Shown: in pieces, positions 17,286 to 25,725 of the stretch
How the letters are laid out: every line of letters starts with the position of its first letter
Position numbering within the stretch: the first letter of the stretch is position 1
Assembly (NCBI GenBank): GCA_947450675.1
Contig: CANFWI010000004.1
Span: 49,597-113,596 of the forward strand
DNA from: Comamonadaceae bacterium
Lineage (GTDB): Bacteria; Pseudomonadota; Gammaproteobacteria; Burkholderiales; Burkholderiaceae_C
DNA: 64,000 nucleotides
Direction: 5' to 3'
Notes under the pieces: generated by a model
The model's database searches: none
Told to the model about the DNA's origin: nothing
What the model saw: the letters and a program-made list of their open reading frames with translations, nothing else
Position numbers and translations under genes: made by a program

Positions 17286-18238
17286 TTCGGTGCGGCCTTC
17301 ATCACAGCGCCCAGGGTGACGAATTCTTCTTTGATGTAGGCGTCGAATTGTTCAGGTTTCATGGGCATGGATTCTGCGCCCAACTTGGCCATGCGCTCTT
17401 TGACGGCTGGCTGCTCAAGAATCTTGGCGATTTCGGCATTGAGCTTGTTGACCACAGCGCGCGGCGTCTTGGCCGGTGCCAGCAAGCCGATCCAGAAGTC
17501 GAAGACAAACCCTGGCAAGCCGGCTTCGGCCACAGTCGGCACGTCCGGCATGGCGCTCGAGCGCTTGGCGGTGCTGACGGCCAAGGCGCGCATACGGCCG
17601 TCACGGATGGTGGAAATCGATGCCAACACCGGCGTGAACATGAAATCAACCCGACCCGAGCTGGTTTCAACAATGGTCTCCGGCGTGCCCTTGAACGGAA
17701 TGTGCGTGACCTGAATACCGGCCACGCTGCGGAATTTTTCAGCGTTCACGTGCGTCGCGCTGCCGACGCCGGCCGATGCATAGTTGAGCGAGTCAGGCTT
17801 GGCCTTAGCGGCAGCGATCAGGTCTTTCACTGACTTGAACGGGCTGCCAGACCCCACCACCAGCACGTTCGGCAATGAGGCCAAGGGTGAGACACCGGCA
17901 AAGTCCGCCACCGTGTCGTAGCTCAGGCCTGGGTACAAGATTGGGTTGACCACATGGCCGGTGGACACCACCAACAAGGTGTAGCCATCGGCCTCACTTT
18001 TGGCCACCAGCGCCGACCCCAGCGTGCCGCCGGCGCCGGGCCGGTTGTCAACGATCACGGATTGACCCAGACTGGCGCTCAATCGTTCACCGACGACGCG
18101 CGCCATGATGTCGGTCGCGCTGCCCGCCGTGAACGGCACGACGATTTTGATGGTCTTGTTTGGGTAGTCAACCGCTGTTTGCGCGCTGACAGTGGCGACG
18201 GACAAAACCGCAGCACAGGCGATAAAAAAGCGTTTCAT
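17282..18238 (-). CDS. Bug (TctC) family solute receptor
   Basis: 318 residues with signal peptide (MKRFFIACAAVLSVATVSAQ). VDYPNKTIKIVVPFTAGSATD, VIVDNRPGAGGTLGSALVAKS and NYASAGVGSATHVNAEKF are typical. GGAGACAAATCC precedes the ATG. Its stop overlaps the start of the ferredoxin subunit of the molybdenum hydroxylase, which makes it the likely receptor for the substrate of that enzyme or a signal for it. Confidence 0.92.
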   Translation of the reverse strand: MKRFFIACAAVLSVATVSAQTAVDYPNKTIKIVVPFTAGSATDIMARVVGERLSASLGQSVIVDNRPGAGGTLGSALVAKSEADGYTLLVVSTGHVVNPILYPGLSYDTVADFAGVSPLASLPNVLVVGSGSPFKSVKDLIAAAKAKPDSLNYASAGVGSATHVNAEKFRSVAGIQVTHIPFKGTPETIVETSSGRVDFMFTPVLASISTIRDGRMRALAVSTAKRSSAMPDVPTVAEAGLPGFVFDFWIGLLAPAKTPRAVVNKLNAEIAKILEQPAVKERMAKLGAESMPMKPEQFDAYIKEEFVTLGAVMKAAPK

Positions 18239-18301
18239 GGATTTGTCTCCTGAATATTGAAAAGCCTGCGGTCTGCGCCGCTTGAATACACCGAACAGGA
18301 C

Positions 18302-19666
18302 TCAATGCGCCAAGCCCAGTGCCAAAGCGATCTTCTCGCCGGACTGCTGCAAGGCGCGCAAATGGGGTTGCAAGTCAACGCCCAACAACTGCCCCGCGCG
18401 TTTTTTCCACTGGCCAGCCACCATGACGCTGTCGATATTGGCCAACGAGGTTTGCATGACCACTGAATTCACAACGTCATGCACCGGCTGCATGTTCAGG
18501 TCAGTGGCGCGGATCATCACCAGATCCGCCTGTTTGCCGCTGGCCAGCGAACCGATCCGGTCTGCCTGCTTGAGCATGCGAGCACCTTCAATGGTGACCC
18601 ACGACAGGGCTTCGCGCGTGGTCACCGTGGACGTGTTTGGAATACTGCCGTGCTGCTCGCGGTGGGCGGCGTTGTCGAGTGAGCGCTGCATGCCAAGGGC
18701 CACGCGGGCCTGCACCAACATCTCGCCACTGATGGCGCTTTCAAGGTCAACCCCCAGCGATGGCGCACGGCCAAAAGCGCGCAACCTGCCGGTGATCGGG
18801 TAGCCATGACCTTGCGTCATTTCACTTTCCGGCGCGGCCGAAAAACTCATGCCAAGGTCGCAAAATCGCTTCAGCTGGTCGTCGCTCAAGGCATGGCCAT
18901 GCACGATGTTGATGTGGTCGCCGAGCAGTCCGGCGGCTTCTAACTTTTCCCAGCCGTCTGGCGTACGGGCGGGCCCGCCGCCTTGGTGCAGCGATGCGAT
19001 CAGCCCAAGTTCTTTGGCCATGGCGAAGTCGTGCATGGCGACATCCAGCGTCGAATAATGCGGACCCAACACCGCCACCTGAACACTCAGCAGCGAACGG
19101 CCCTGATGCGCCTTGAGCAAGCGCTCGATCTCAGCACGTGGATGCGGCACTTCCCAAAAAGGCGTCTGCCCCGGCAAGGGATCGGGCTTGGGCGTGCCAT
19201 GAAAAAATGCGGCCCGAATCCCCGAAGCTAACAAGCCGGCAATGGCCGCATCATTCGACTGCGGTGTCGGGTTGTTGTGACACCAGTCAGCCAGTGTGGT
19301 GGTGCCGCAGTTAAGCTGGTTCAAGGCCCCGACCAGCGTGGCAATGTACAAATCTTGCGGCTCGAAAACCGTCGCCAGACCGGCGTGCATCTTGCGGAAA
19401 TATTCGAGCAGCGTCCAGTTGGAAGCCAGCCCGCGCAGCGCTGTCTGCCACGTGTGCATGTGCGCATTCACCAGCCCCGGAATGACGATGTAGCCGCTGC
19501 CGTCAATCACCTCTGCGTCATCGACATGGATGCGCGGCGCAATCTCAGTGAGCGTGTCGCCGGTGATGAGAATGTCGCCCTGCGGCAGATCGCCCTGCGC
19601 ATCCATCGTGATGATGGACGCACCGCGGATCAGACTTCTTTTCAGTTGTGTTGGCTGCGCGGCCAT
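18302..19666 (-). CDS. Amidohydrolase-superfamily deaminase/hydrolase (TrzA/AtzB/8-oxoguanine deaminase-like)
   Basis: 454 residues. GLVNAHMHTWQTALRG holds the HxH metal pair and GTTTLADW follows as in subtype III amidohydrolases. Further candidate metal ligands are His in SLHQGGGP, His in VHGHALSDD and Asp in SLGVDLESAIS. The C-terminus (IGSLASGKQADLVMI) is the usual composite beta-sandwich signature. These enzymes deaminate or dechlorinate N-heterocycles or cleave amides. Immediately downstream of the dehydrogenase at 19670 (3-bp gap). In this operon it may remove an amino group from a heteroaromatic substrate. Confidence 0.87.
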   Translation of the reverse strand: MAAQPTQLKRSLIRGASIITMDAQGDLPQGDILITGDTLTEIAPRIHVDDAEVIDGSGYIVIPGLVNAHMHTWQTALRGLASNWTLLEYFRKMHAGLATVFEPQDLYIATLVGALNQLNCGTTTLADWCHNNPTPQSNDAAIAGLLASGIRAAFFHGTPKPDPLPGQTPFWEVPHPRAEIERLLKAHQGRSLLSVQVAVLGPHYSTLDVAMHDFAMAKELGLIASLHQGGGPARTPDGWEKLEAAGLLGDHINIVHGHALSDDQLKRFCDLGMSFSAAPESEMTQGHGYPITGRLRAFGRAPSLGVDLESAISGEMLVQARVALGMQRSLDNAAHREQHGSIPNTSTVTTREALSWVTIEGARMLKQADRIGSLASGKQADLVMIRATDLNMQPVHDVVNSVVMQTSLANIDSVMVAGQWKKRAGQLLGVDLQPHLRALQQSGEKIALALGLAH

Positions 19667-19669
19667 GGC

Positions 19670-20605
19670 TCAGGACTCCAGGCCATCGCTCATCTTGACG
19701 TTTTCCGACGTCAGCACCAGGCCAGCATCGGCGGCAGTTTCTTGCAACAGCACCGCAAAATCAATGTCCTCATGACCGCGACCGACCATGCGCGAGACCG
19801 ACTCGCGCGTGGCCGCTGCGGCGGGCATGGCAACGCCGTAAGTGCGTGCGGCAGCCAAGCCCAAGTCCATGTCTTTCAGCAAGAGTTTCGGCGTGAAAGT
19901 GACTTGGTCAAAGGTCAGATTCGTCAGCATCGGCGTTTTGTACTTGGTGTACATCGAGCCGAGCACGGAGTCGTTGATGCTCTCCAGGAATATATGGCGC
20001 GGAATACCGGCTTTTTCAGCCAGCACGGTGATCTCGCACAGGTTCTGAATGACGACGCCGAACATGGTGTTGTGGGCGATTTTCCAGATGCGCGCCAGCT
20101 CGCCCTCGCCGACCCACATGACCTTGCGCGCCATCGCCTGCAAGCAAGGCTCGATCTCGGTGTATAGCGCTTTAGGGCCTGAGGCGACTTGCAGCAATTT
20201 ACCGGCCTTGGCGACCTTGGCATTGCCCGACACCGGGCTGCACAAATAGCCCACGCCCATGGCTTCGAGGCGCTGGCGAATCTCTGCCGATCCTTCCTGC
20301 GAAATGGAAGAGCTGTCGATCACCACCTTCGGCTTGGCAGAGCCGGCCACCAGACCACCTTCACCAAACAACACTTCTTTCAGGTCGTTGGTGGTCGAGA
20401 CCATGGTGAAGACGAAATCGCAAGTGGCCAAGTCTTGTTTGGCAGCGACGATGGTGGCGCCGTACTCCACCAGCGGCGCCGCTTTAGAAGCCGTGCGGTT
20501 CCAGACACTGACCGGGTGACCGGCTTTGAGCAGCCGCTTCGCCATGGCCTCGCCCATGCGCCCCAAGCCGATCCATCCAATTCGCTTCCCCGTTGTCGTT
20601 GTCAT
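19670..20605 (-). CDS. Beta-hydroxyacid dehydrogenase-like NAD(P)-dependent oxidoreductase
   Basis: 311 residues. IGWIGLGRMGEAMAKRLLKAGHPVSVWNRT is the Rossmann fold with GxGxxG, and WKIAHNTMFG supplies the catalytic Lys and Asn. The substrate motif reads SPVSGNAKVAKAG, with Asn where VSGG is usual, as in the paralogue at 12061. First gene of the block 20605-10961, with a 22-bp dyad 80 bp upstream. It may oxidise or reduce a short hydroxyacid or semialdehyde arising from the heterocycle; substrate not known. Confidence 0.86.
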   Translation of the reverse strand: MTTTTGKRIGWIGLGRMGEAMAKRLLKAGHPVSVWNRTASKAAPLVEYGATIVAAKQDLATCDFVFTMVSTTNDLKEVLFGEGGLVAGSAKPKVVIDSSSISQEGSAEIRQRLEAMGVGYLCSPVSGNAKVAKAGKLLQVASGPKALYTEIEPCLQAMARKVMWVGEGELARIWKIAHNTMFGVVIQNLCEITVLAEKAGIPRHIFLESINDSVLGSMYTKYKTPMLTNLTFDQVTFTPKLLLKDMDLGLAAARTYGVAMPAAAATRESVSRMVGRGHEDIDFAVLLQETAADAGLVLTSENVKMSDGLES

Positions 20606-20685
20606 GGTGTTTCCTTGTTGTCTCTTTTAACTCTGCGTAGTGTGTCGCAGAGCCACAGCCGTCACAAGAAAACCAGCGGAAATCA

Positions 20686-20707
20686 GTTTTTCCATGAGTG
20701 GAAAAAC
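20686..20707. promoter_or_regulatory. 22-bp perfect dyad upstream of the dehydrogenase-amidohydrolase-hydroxylase block
   Basis: GTTTTTCCA-TGAG-TGGAAAAAC, 9-bp arms with a 4-base loop, in the 118-bp gap between the Bug gene (20724) and the dehydrogenase (20605). It could be an operator, or an attenuator/terminator after the pca block; the T run is within the stem, not after it. No regulator can be assigned. Confidence 0.5.
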
Positions 20708-20723
20708 CGAACAACGCCCCAAA

Positions 20724-21716
20724 TCAATCGAGCGTGGCCCCCGAGATCCGGACAATCTCGGCCCATTGAGCACTCTCTTTTTTAATCCGTGCGGCGTACT
20801 CTGTCGGCCCGCCTAGCAGCGGCACAGCGCCCTCCACGCCCAAGCGGGACTGGAATTCGGCAGTCGCAGCAATTTTCAAAATCTGCGCGGCCAACTCTTT
20901 GACGACTGCGTCGGGTGTGCCTCGGGGCGCCAGCAAACCATAGGTCAACGTGCTTTCAAAATCAGCCAGTGCGCTGATGCCAGACTCGGAGATGGTCGGC
21001 ACATCAGGCATCGCCGGATTGCGTTTGGCACTGGTCACGGCGATGGCGCGTAAACGCCCGCTGGCGACCAAGGCCAAGGCAGGCGGAATCACGCTGAACA
21101 TCATTTGCACCTGGCCGCCGACAAGATCAGTGAGCGCCGGTCCGGTGCCTTTGTACGGAATGTGGCTGAGTTTGACGCCGGTTTTGTGCTCAAACAACTC
21201 ACCGCACAAGTGACCGCCCGTGCCGCCGCCGCTGGACGCGTAGTTGACACGGCCCGGCTCTAACTTGGCCAGCGCCAACAGATCGGCCACCGACTTGACT
21301 TTGGAAGAAGCCGGCACCACCAAGACCAGCGCCGAAGAGGCAAACATGGCGACCGGTGCCAGGTCTTTTTGGGTGTCGTATTTGAGTTGTTTGTAGAGCG
21401 CCGGGTTGATCGACACCGTGCCCGAATGACCGAGCAGCAGCGTGTTGCCGTCGGCCGGGCTGCGCACCACTTGCTCGGTGCCGATGTTGCCGCCAGCCCC
21501 CGGTTTATTTTCCACCACCACGCTCTGGTTGCGCAACTCGCCCAAGCTCTTAGCCATCTGACGGCCAAACACATCGTTGCCGCCGCCAGGCGCAAAAGGC
21601 ACGACGATCTTGATCGGTTTGCCTTGAGCCAACGCCGCCAAGCTGATGGTCGACAAAGCGAGAGCCCCCAGTGTGGCGACCAGGGCTTGGCGACGGTTGG
21701 AAGCGTGCGGCGTCAC
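20724..21716 (-). CDS. Bug (TctC) family solute receptor
   Basis: 330 residues with signal peptide (cleavage near ALAQG). KIVVPFAPGGGNDVFGRQMAKS, VVENKPGAGGNIGTEQVV and NYASSGGGTGGHLCGEL are typical. It begins 3 bp after the stop of the thiolase gene and is probably translated with the pca genes. Likely ligand is a carboxylate feeding the beta-ketoadipate route, but this is inferred from position only. Confidence 0.92.
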   Translation of the reverse strand: MTPHASNRRQALVATLGALALSTISLAALAQGKPIKIVVPFAPGGGNDVFGRQMAKSLGELRNQSVVVENKPGAGGNIGTEQVVRSPADGNTLLLGHSGTVSINPALYKQLKYDTQKDLAPVAMFASSALVLVVPASSKVKSVADLLALAKLEPGRVNYASSGGGTGGHLCGELFEHKTGVKLSHIPYKGTGPALTDLVGGQVQMMFSVIPPALALVASGRLRAIAVTSAKRNPAMPDVPTISESGISALADFESTLTYGLLAPRGTPDAVVKELAAQILKIAATAEFQSRLGVEGAVPLLGGPTEYAARIKKESAQWAEIVRISGATLD

Positions 21717-21719
21717 AAT

Positions 21720-22925
21720 TTAAACCCGCTCAAGAATCAGCGCAATGCCCTGGCCGACGCCGATGCACATGGTGCACAGCGCGTAGCGACCACCGGTGGC
21801 GTGCAAGCGGTTGACGGCCGTGGTGGCCAGTCGGGCACCCGAAGCGCCCAATGGGTGACCCAAAGCAATCGCGCCGCCCCAAGCATTCACGCGGGCGTCG
21901 TCGTCACGCAAGCCGAGTTGGCGCAACACGGCCAGTCCCTGCGCGGCAAAGGCTTCATTGAGCTCAATCACGTCCAGCTGCTCCAACGTGAGGCCCGTCA
22001 GCGCCAGCACTTTTTGGGTCGCTGGCGCAGGGCCAATGCCCATGATGCGTGGCGGCACGCCAGCGGTCGCCATGCCCACAATGCGGGCGCGCGGTGTCAA
22101 GCCGTTCTTGGCGGCGCTGGCTTCGTCGGCCAACAACAAGGCACAGGCACCATCGTTCACGCCGCTGGCGTTGCCCGCCGTCACGGTGCCGTCTGGACGC
22201 ACCACGCCTTTGAGTTTGGCCAGCGTTTCCATCGTGGTCGCACGTGGGTGTTCGTCTGTGTCGACGATGATGGCGTCGCCCTTTTTCTGGGCGATCGTGA
22301 CGGCGGTGATTTCGCGTGCGAAATGGCCGGCCTTTTGTGCGGCCACCGCGTTCAATTGGCTGGCCAGCGCCATGCGGTCTTGCGCTTCGCGCTCGATATG
22401 AAAGTCAGTCGCCACGTTTTCAGCCGTCTCAGGCATGGAGTCGACGCCGTAGGCTTGCTTCATCAGCTTGTTGACAAAGCGCCAGCCGATGGTCGTGTCG
22501 TAGACCGCGTTGGCGCGGCTGAAAGCGCTCTCAGCCTTGGGCATGACGAATGGTGCGCGGCTCATGCTTTCCACGCCGCCAGCGATCATCAGGCCGGCTT
22601 CACCCGAACGGATCGCACGGGCTGCCGTGCCGACTGCATCAAGGCCAGAGCCGCACAAACGGTTGATGGTGGCGCCCGGCACTTCAAACGGCAAACCGGC
22701 CAACAGACTCGACATGTGGGCGACGTTGCGGTTGTCTTCGCCGGCCTGATTGGCGCAGCCATAGATCACGTCGGTGATGGCTTGCCAATCCACATTCGGG
22801 TTGCGTGCCATCAAGGCGCGCAGCGGAATAGCGCCGAGGTCGTCGGTGCGCACGCTTGACAGCGCGCCGCCATAACGGCCGAAAGGTGTGCGGATAGCGT
22901 CGCAAATAAAAGCTTGTGAACTCAT
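21720..22925 (-). CDS. pcaF: 3-oxoadipyl-CoA thiolase
   Basis: 401 residues, the usual length for PcaF/PaaJ thiolases. The nucleophilic Cys is in INRLCGSGLDAVGTAARAI; GGVESMSRAPFVMPK, NEAFAAQGLAVLR, GGAIALGHPLGASGAR and the proton-abstracting Cys in CIGVGQGIAL are all present. It cleaves 3-oxoadipyl-CoA with CoA to succinyl-CoA and acetyl-CoA. The neighbouring PcaIJ transferase supports this over a general acetoacetyl-CoA thiolase. Co-transcribed in the order pcaI-pcaJ-pcaF. Confidence 0.92.
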   Translation of the reverse strand: MSSQAFICDAIRTPFGRYGGALSSVRTDDLGAIPLRALMARNPNVDWQAITDVIYGCANQAGEDNRNVAHMSSLLAGLPFEVPGATINRLCGSGLDAVGTAARAIRSGEAGLMIAGGVESMSRAPFVMPKAESAFSRANAVYDTTIGWRFVNKLMKQAYGVDSMPETAENVATDFHIEREAQDRMALASQLNAVAAQKAGHFAREITAVTIAQKKGDAIIVDTDEHPRATTMETLAKLKGVVRPDGTVTAGNASGVNDGACALLLADEASAAKNGLTPRARIVGMATAGVPPRIMGIGPAPATQKVLALTGLTLEQLDVIELNEAFAAQGLAVLRQLGLRDDDARVNAWGGAIALGHPLGASGARLATTAVNRLHATGGRYALCTMCIGVGQGIALILERV

Positions 22926-22961
22926 GGTGTGTCTTCTTTCAATGTGAGTGGTTTGTATTTT

Positions 22962-23624
22962 TCAGGCCGCCACGGCGACAGGCAAGCCGAGCATTTTTTC
23001 AAGTTCAGCGTGCGTCAGCCCGTCGACCATGTCGATCAGCAACAAGCCTTTGGGCGTGCATTCAAGCGTCGCCAGTTCAGAATAAATCCGCTTCACGCAG
23101 CCAATGCCGGTGATCGGATAACTGCACTCGTTGACGACTTTGCTCTCGCCTTTTTTGGTCAGCAAATCCATCATCACCCAGGTTTGCTTAGCGCCAATGG
23201 CCAAGTCCATGGCACCGCCAACCGCAGGAATCGCGTCTTTCTCGCCGGTGCTCCAGTTCGCCAAGTCACCGGTCGCGCTGACCTGAAACGCACCCAGCAC
23301 GCAAATGTCCAAGTGCCCGCCGCGCATCATGCTGAAACTGTCAGCGTGGTGGAAATACGCGCCGCCAGGCAGCAGCGTCACCGGCTGTTTGCCAGCGTTG
23401 ATCAGGTCGTAGTCTTCATCACCCGCAGCAGGTGCCGGGCCCATGCCCAGAATGCCGTTTTCGCTTTGCAAAATCACTTCAATGCCGGCCGGCAAATGGT
23501 TAGCCACCAGCGTCGGCATGCCAATCCCGAGGTTGACGTAAGCGCCGTCATGAATGTCTTGGGCCACGCGCTGAGCCAACTGTTCTTTGCTGCGTTTTTG
23601 ATAGCTGATGTCACTCATGCTCAT
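22962..23624 (-). CDS. pcaJ: 3-oxoadipate CoA-transferase beta subunit
   Basis: 220 residues. VNLGIGMPTLVANHLP and the catalytic Glu motif LQSENGILGMGPAP are diagnostic for class I CoA-transferase beta subunits. TEKGESKVV-like (TKKGESKVVNEC) and PITGIGCVKRIYSEL fit PcaJ/ScoB. With PcaI it moves CoA from succinyl-CoA to 3-oxoadipate. Start overlaps the pcaI stop by 4 bp. ScoB (acetoacetate:succinyl-CoA transferase) is the alternative, made less likely by the pcaF neighbour. Confidence 0.9.
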   Translation of the reverse strand: MSMSDISYQKRSKEQLAQRVAQDIHDGAYVNLGIGMPTLVANHLPAGIEVILQSENGILGMGPAPAAGDEDYDLINAGKQPVTLLPGGAYFHHADSFSMMRGGHLDICVLGAFQVSATGDLANWSTGEKDAIPAVGGAMDLAIGAKQTWVMMDLLTKKGESKVVNECSYPITGIGCVKRIYSELATLECTPKGLLLIDMVDGLTHAELEKMLGLPVAVAA

Positions 23625-24322
23625 GCCGCCTTTTTAAAACCGCCGGCCTGTGTGGCGACGCGGTCAATCTTCACAATCTTGCTGACGAAAATGCCGGGGG
23701 TGACGATGTTTTCCGGGTCGAGTGCGCCCAGCTCAACGATCTCGTGCACCGTGGCCACGGTCATCTTGGCGGCAGTCGCCATCACTGGCCCAAAGTTGCG
23801 TGCGGCCTTGCGGTACAGCAGGTTGCCCCAGCGGTCGCCGGTCTCGGCTTTGATCAACGCCACATCGGCGTAAATCGGCATTTCGAGCACGTAGAACTTG
23901 CCATTGATCTCGCGGCTTTCTTTGCCCTTGGCCAGCTCAGTGCCGTAGCCGGTGGGCGAGAAAAAGGCCCCGATGCCAGCGCCTGCTGCGCGGATGCGTT
24001 CGGCCAAATTGCCCTGCGGCACCAGTTCCAACTCGAGTTTCCCGCTGCGGTAAAGCGCGTCAAAAATCTGGCTGTCGGCTTGCCGCGGAAAACTGCAAAT
24101 GATTTTGCGCACTTGGCCAGCCTTGAGCAAAGCCGCCAGACCGCTTTCACCGTTGCCGGCGTTGTTGTTGACGATGACGAGGTCTTTTGCGCCTTGCGCA
24201 ATCAAGCCGTCAATCAGTTCATTGGGGATGCCAGCGGTGCCGAAACCGCCAATCATCACGGTGGAACCGTCTTTCACTTCGGCCAGCGCCGCAGTGATGG
24301 ACGGGGCAATTTTGTTGATCAT
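23621..24322 (-). CDS. pcaI: 3-oxoadipate CoA-transferase alpha subunit
   Basis: 233 residues. DGSTVMIGGFGTAGIPNELIDGL and VIVNNNAGNGESGLAALL are conserved in PcaI/ScoA alpha subunits, and FFSPTGYGTELAKGKE follows as usual. First gene of the leftward pca block; its upstream region is shared with a divergent IclR regulator and contains a clear dyad operator. Confidence 0.9.
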   Translation of the reverse strand: MINKIAPSITAALAEVKDGSTVMIGGFGTAGIPNELIDGLIAQGAKDLVIVNNNAGNGESGLAALLKAGQVRKIICSFPRQADSQIFDALYRSGKLELELVPQGNLAERIRAAGAGIGAFFSPTGYGTELAKGKESREINGKFYVLEMPIYADVALIKAETGDRWGNLLYRKAARNFGPVMATAAKMTVATVHEIVELGALDPENIVTPGIFVSKIVKIDRVATQAGGFKKAA

Positions 24323-24357
24323 GCAAACAGCTCCAAGGTTGTTTATGTTCTGATTTT

Positions 24358-24391
24358 ATTTGTTCGCAATAAGAACAAATGTTCGTATAAT
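24358..24391 (+). promoter_or_regulatory. IclR-type operator (dyad plus third half-site) overlapping a TATAAT promoter element
   Basis: ATTTGTTC-N7-GAACAAAT is a perfect 8-bp inverted repeat at 24358-24380, directly followed by a third GTTCG half-site (24381-24385) in the orientation of the first. TATAAT at 24386-24391 is a probable -10 of the IclR gene. Operators of the IclR members PcaU and PobR are known to have three such repeats, two palindromic and one direct. Lies between pcaI and the regulator gene. Confidence 0.7.
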
Positions 24392-24415
24392 GAATTTTAG
24401 GAGATTCTGCGCGCC

Positions 24416-25231
24416 ATGGCAACCAGCACGTCAAGCCCACCATTCAGCCCGGTCAAAACACCCGCCCCCGGCGACAGCTACGTGCAGTCTTTTGCGCGTG
24501 GCCTGCAAGTCATTCGCTCCTTCAGTGCCGACGCCCCTCGCCAAACGCTTACCGAAGTAGCGGGCCGCAGTGAGCTCACGCGGGCTGGCGCCAGACGCAT
24601 TTTGCTGACCCTGCAAAGCCTCGGCTACGTTGAAAGTGACGGCAAGTTGTTCAGCCTGACGCCGCGTATTTTGGATCTGGGCTTCGCGTACTTGTCGTCC
24701 ATGCCGATCTGGAACCTCGCCGAACCCATCATGGAGGCCTTGGTCGACGAGGTCAAGGAATCATGTTCCGCCGCGGTGCTGGAAGGCACAGACATTATTT
24801 ATGTGCTGCGGGTACCGACCCACAAGATCATGAGCATCAGTCTGGGCGTCGGTTCGCGCTTGCCGGCCTACTGCACATCGTTGGGCCGCGTGCTGCTGGC
24901 AGGTCTGCCAGACGATGAGGTCTTGAAACGCTTGCAAGCCAGCGAACGCCAAGCCCTGACGCGCCACACGCTGACCGATCCGCACGAACTGCTGGCCAAA
25001 ATACAAACCACCCGCAAGCAAGGTTGGTCGCTGGTCAACCAGGAGCTGGAAGAAGGTCTGGTGTCATTGGCCGCACCGGTGACCAATCGCGAAGGCCGCA
25101 CCGTGGCGGCGCTCAACATCAGCGGCCAAGCCAACCGCACCAGCGCCAAGATCATGCAAGACAGCATGCTGCCTGCATTGCTGGCAGCGGCCAAGACCAT
25201 TTCAAGGCTGCTGGCCGTCAAGCGGGCCTGA
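24416..25231 (+). CDS. IclR-family regulator of the beta-ketoadipate pathway (PcaR/PcaU/PobR-like)
   Basis: 271 residues. After a disordered Pro/Ser-rich N-terminus, YVQSFARGLQVIRSFSADAP and LTEVAGRSELTRAGARRILLTLQSLGYV form the winged helix-turn-helix. LRVPTHKIMSISLGVGSRLPAYCTSLGRVLLAGL is the effector-domain signature of PcaR/PobR-type proteins. An AGGAG site precedes the ATG. Divergent from pcaIJF, which it probably activates in response to 3-oxoadipate or protocatechuate-like effectors. Confidence 0.92.
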   Translation: MATSTSSPPFSPVKTPAPGDSYVQSFARGLQVIRSFSADAPRQTLTEVAGRSELTRAGARRILLTLQSLGYVESDGKLFSLTPRILDLGFAYLSSMPIWNLAEPIMEALVDEVKESCSAAVLEGTDIIYVLRVPTHKIMSISLGVGSRLPAYCTSLGRVLLAGLPDDEVLKRLQASERQALTRHTLTDPHELLAKIQTTRKQGWSLVNQELEEGLVSLAAPVTNREGRTVAALNISGQANRTSAKIMQDSMLPALLAAAKTISRLLAVKRA

Positions 25232-25270
25232 GCGGTGCGCTGACCCAGCCGTGCGTGCTACGCTTTGGAC

Positions 25271-25705
25271 ATGTTCACGCCCTCTCAATCAGACGTCCGT
25301 ACGTTCTTCTGTGCGGTCTACGCCAAATCTCTCGCCGGCTCGCCACTCGACGCGATGGAAACCATCGTCAGCCAGTGGATCGACGAGCACCCGGAATACC
25401 ATGCGGATTTCGCCGATGCCGAGGCCGCCGTGGCCAAAATGTACGACGTCGACAGCGGTAAGACCAATCCCTTCTTGCATTTGTCGATGCACCTGACGAT
25501 CAGCGAACAATGCTCGATCGACCAGCCCCGCGGTATTCGCCAAGCGGTTGAATTGCTCACCGCCCGCCGCAACTCCCTGCACGCAGCGCACCACGAAACC
25601 ATGGACTGCCTGGGCCAGATGGTCTGGGAAAGCCAGCGCGCCGGTCGCACGCCTGATGGCGCCGCCTACATCGACTGCGTGCAGCGGCACGCCACACGCG
25701 ACTGA
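25271..25705 (+). CDS. DUF1841 family protein
   Basis: 144 residues from the ATG at 25271; the track uses a TTG two codons earlier, but family members begin MFxPS. The core NPFLHLSMHLTISEQCSIDQPRGIR and the later MDCLGQMVWESQRAGRTPDGAAYIDC are close to DUF1841 proteins of beta- and gamma-proteobacteria. Function is unknown. The His-rich HLSMHL segment and conserved acidic residues could bind metal, but this is speculation. Stands alone downstream of the IclR gene. Confidence 0.85.
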   Translation: MFTPSQSDVRTFFCAVYAKSLAGSPLDAMETIVSQWIDEHPEYHADFADAEAAVAKMYDVDSGKTNPFLHLSMHLTISEQCSIDQPRGIRQAVELLTARRNSLHAAHHETMDCLGQMVWESQRAGRTPDGAAYIDCVQRHATRD

Positions 25706-25725
25706 GCTCGCGCAGCGAATGCCGC

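Noticed and set aside
19277-20167. 296-codon plus-strand ORF
   Set aside because: Antisense shadow of the amidohydrolase and dehydrogenase genes; no recognisable protein features.
21369-22859. 496-codon plus-strand ORF
   Set aside because: It lies opposite the well-conserved thiolase and Bug genes and is rich in His/Arg/Gln as expected for an antisense shadow; no family features.
22929-23873. 314-codon plus-strand ORF
   Set aside because: Opposite pcaI/pcaJ, whose motifs are clear.
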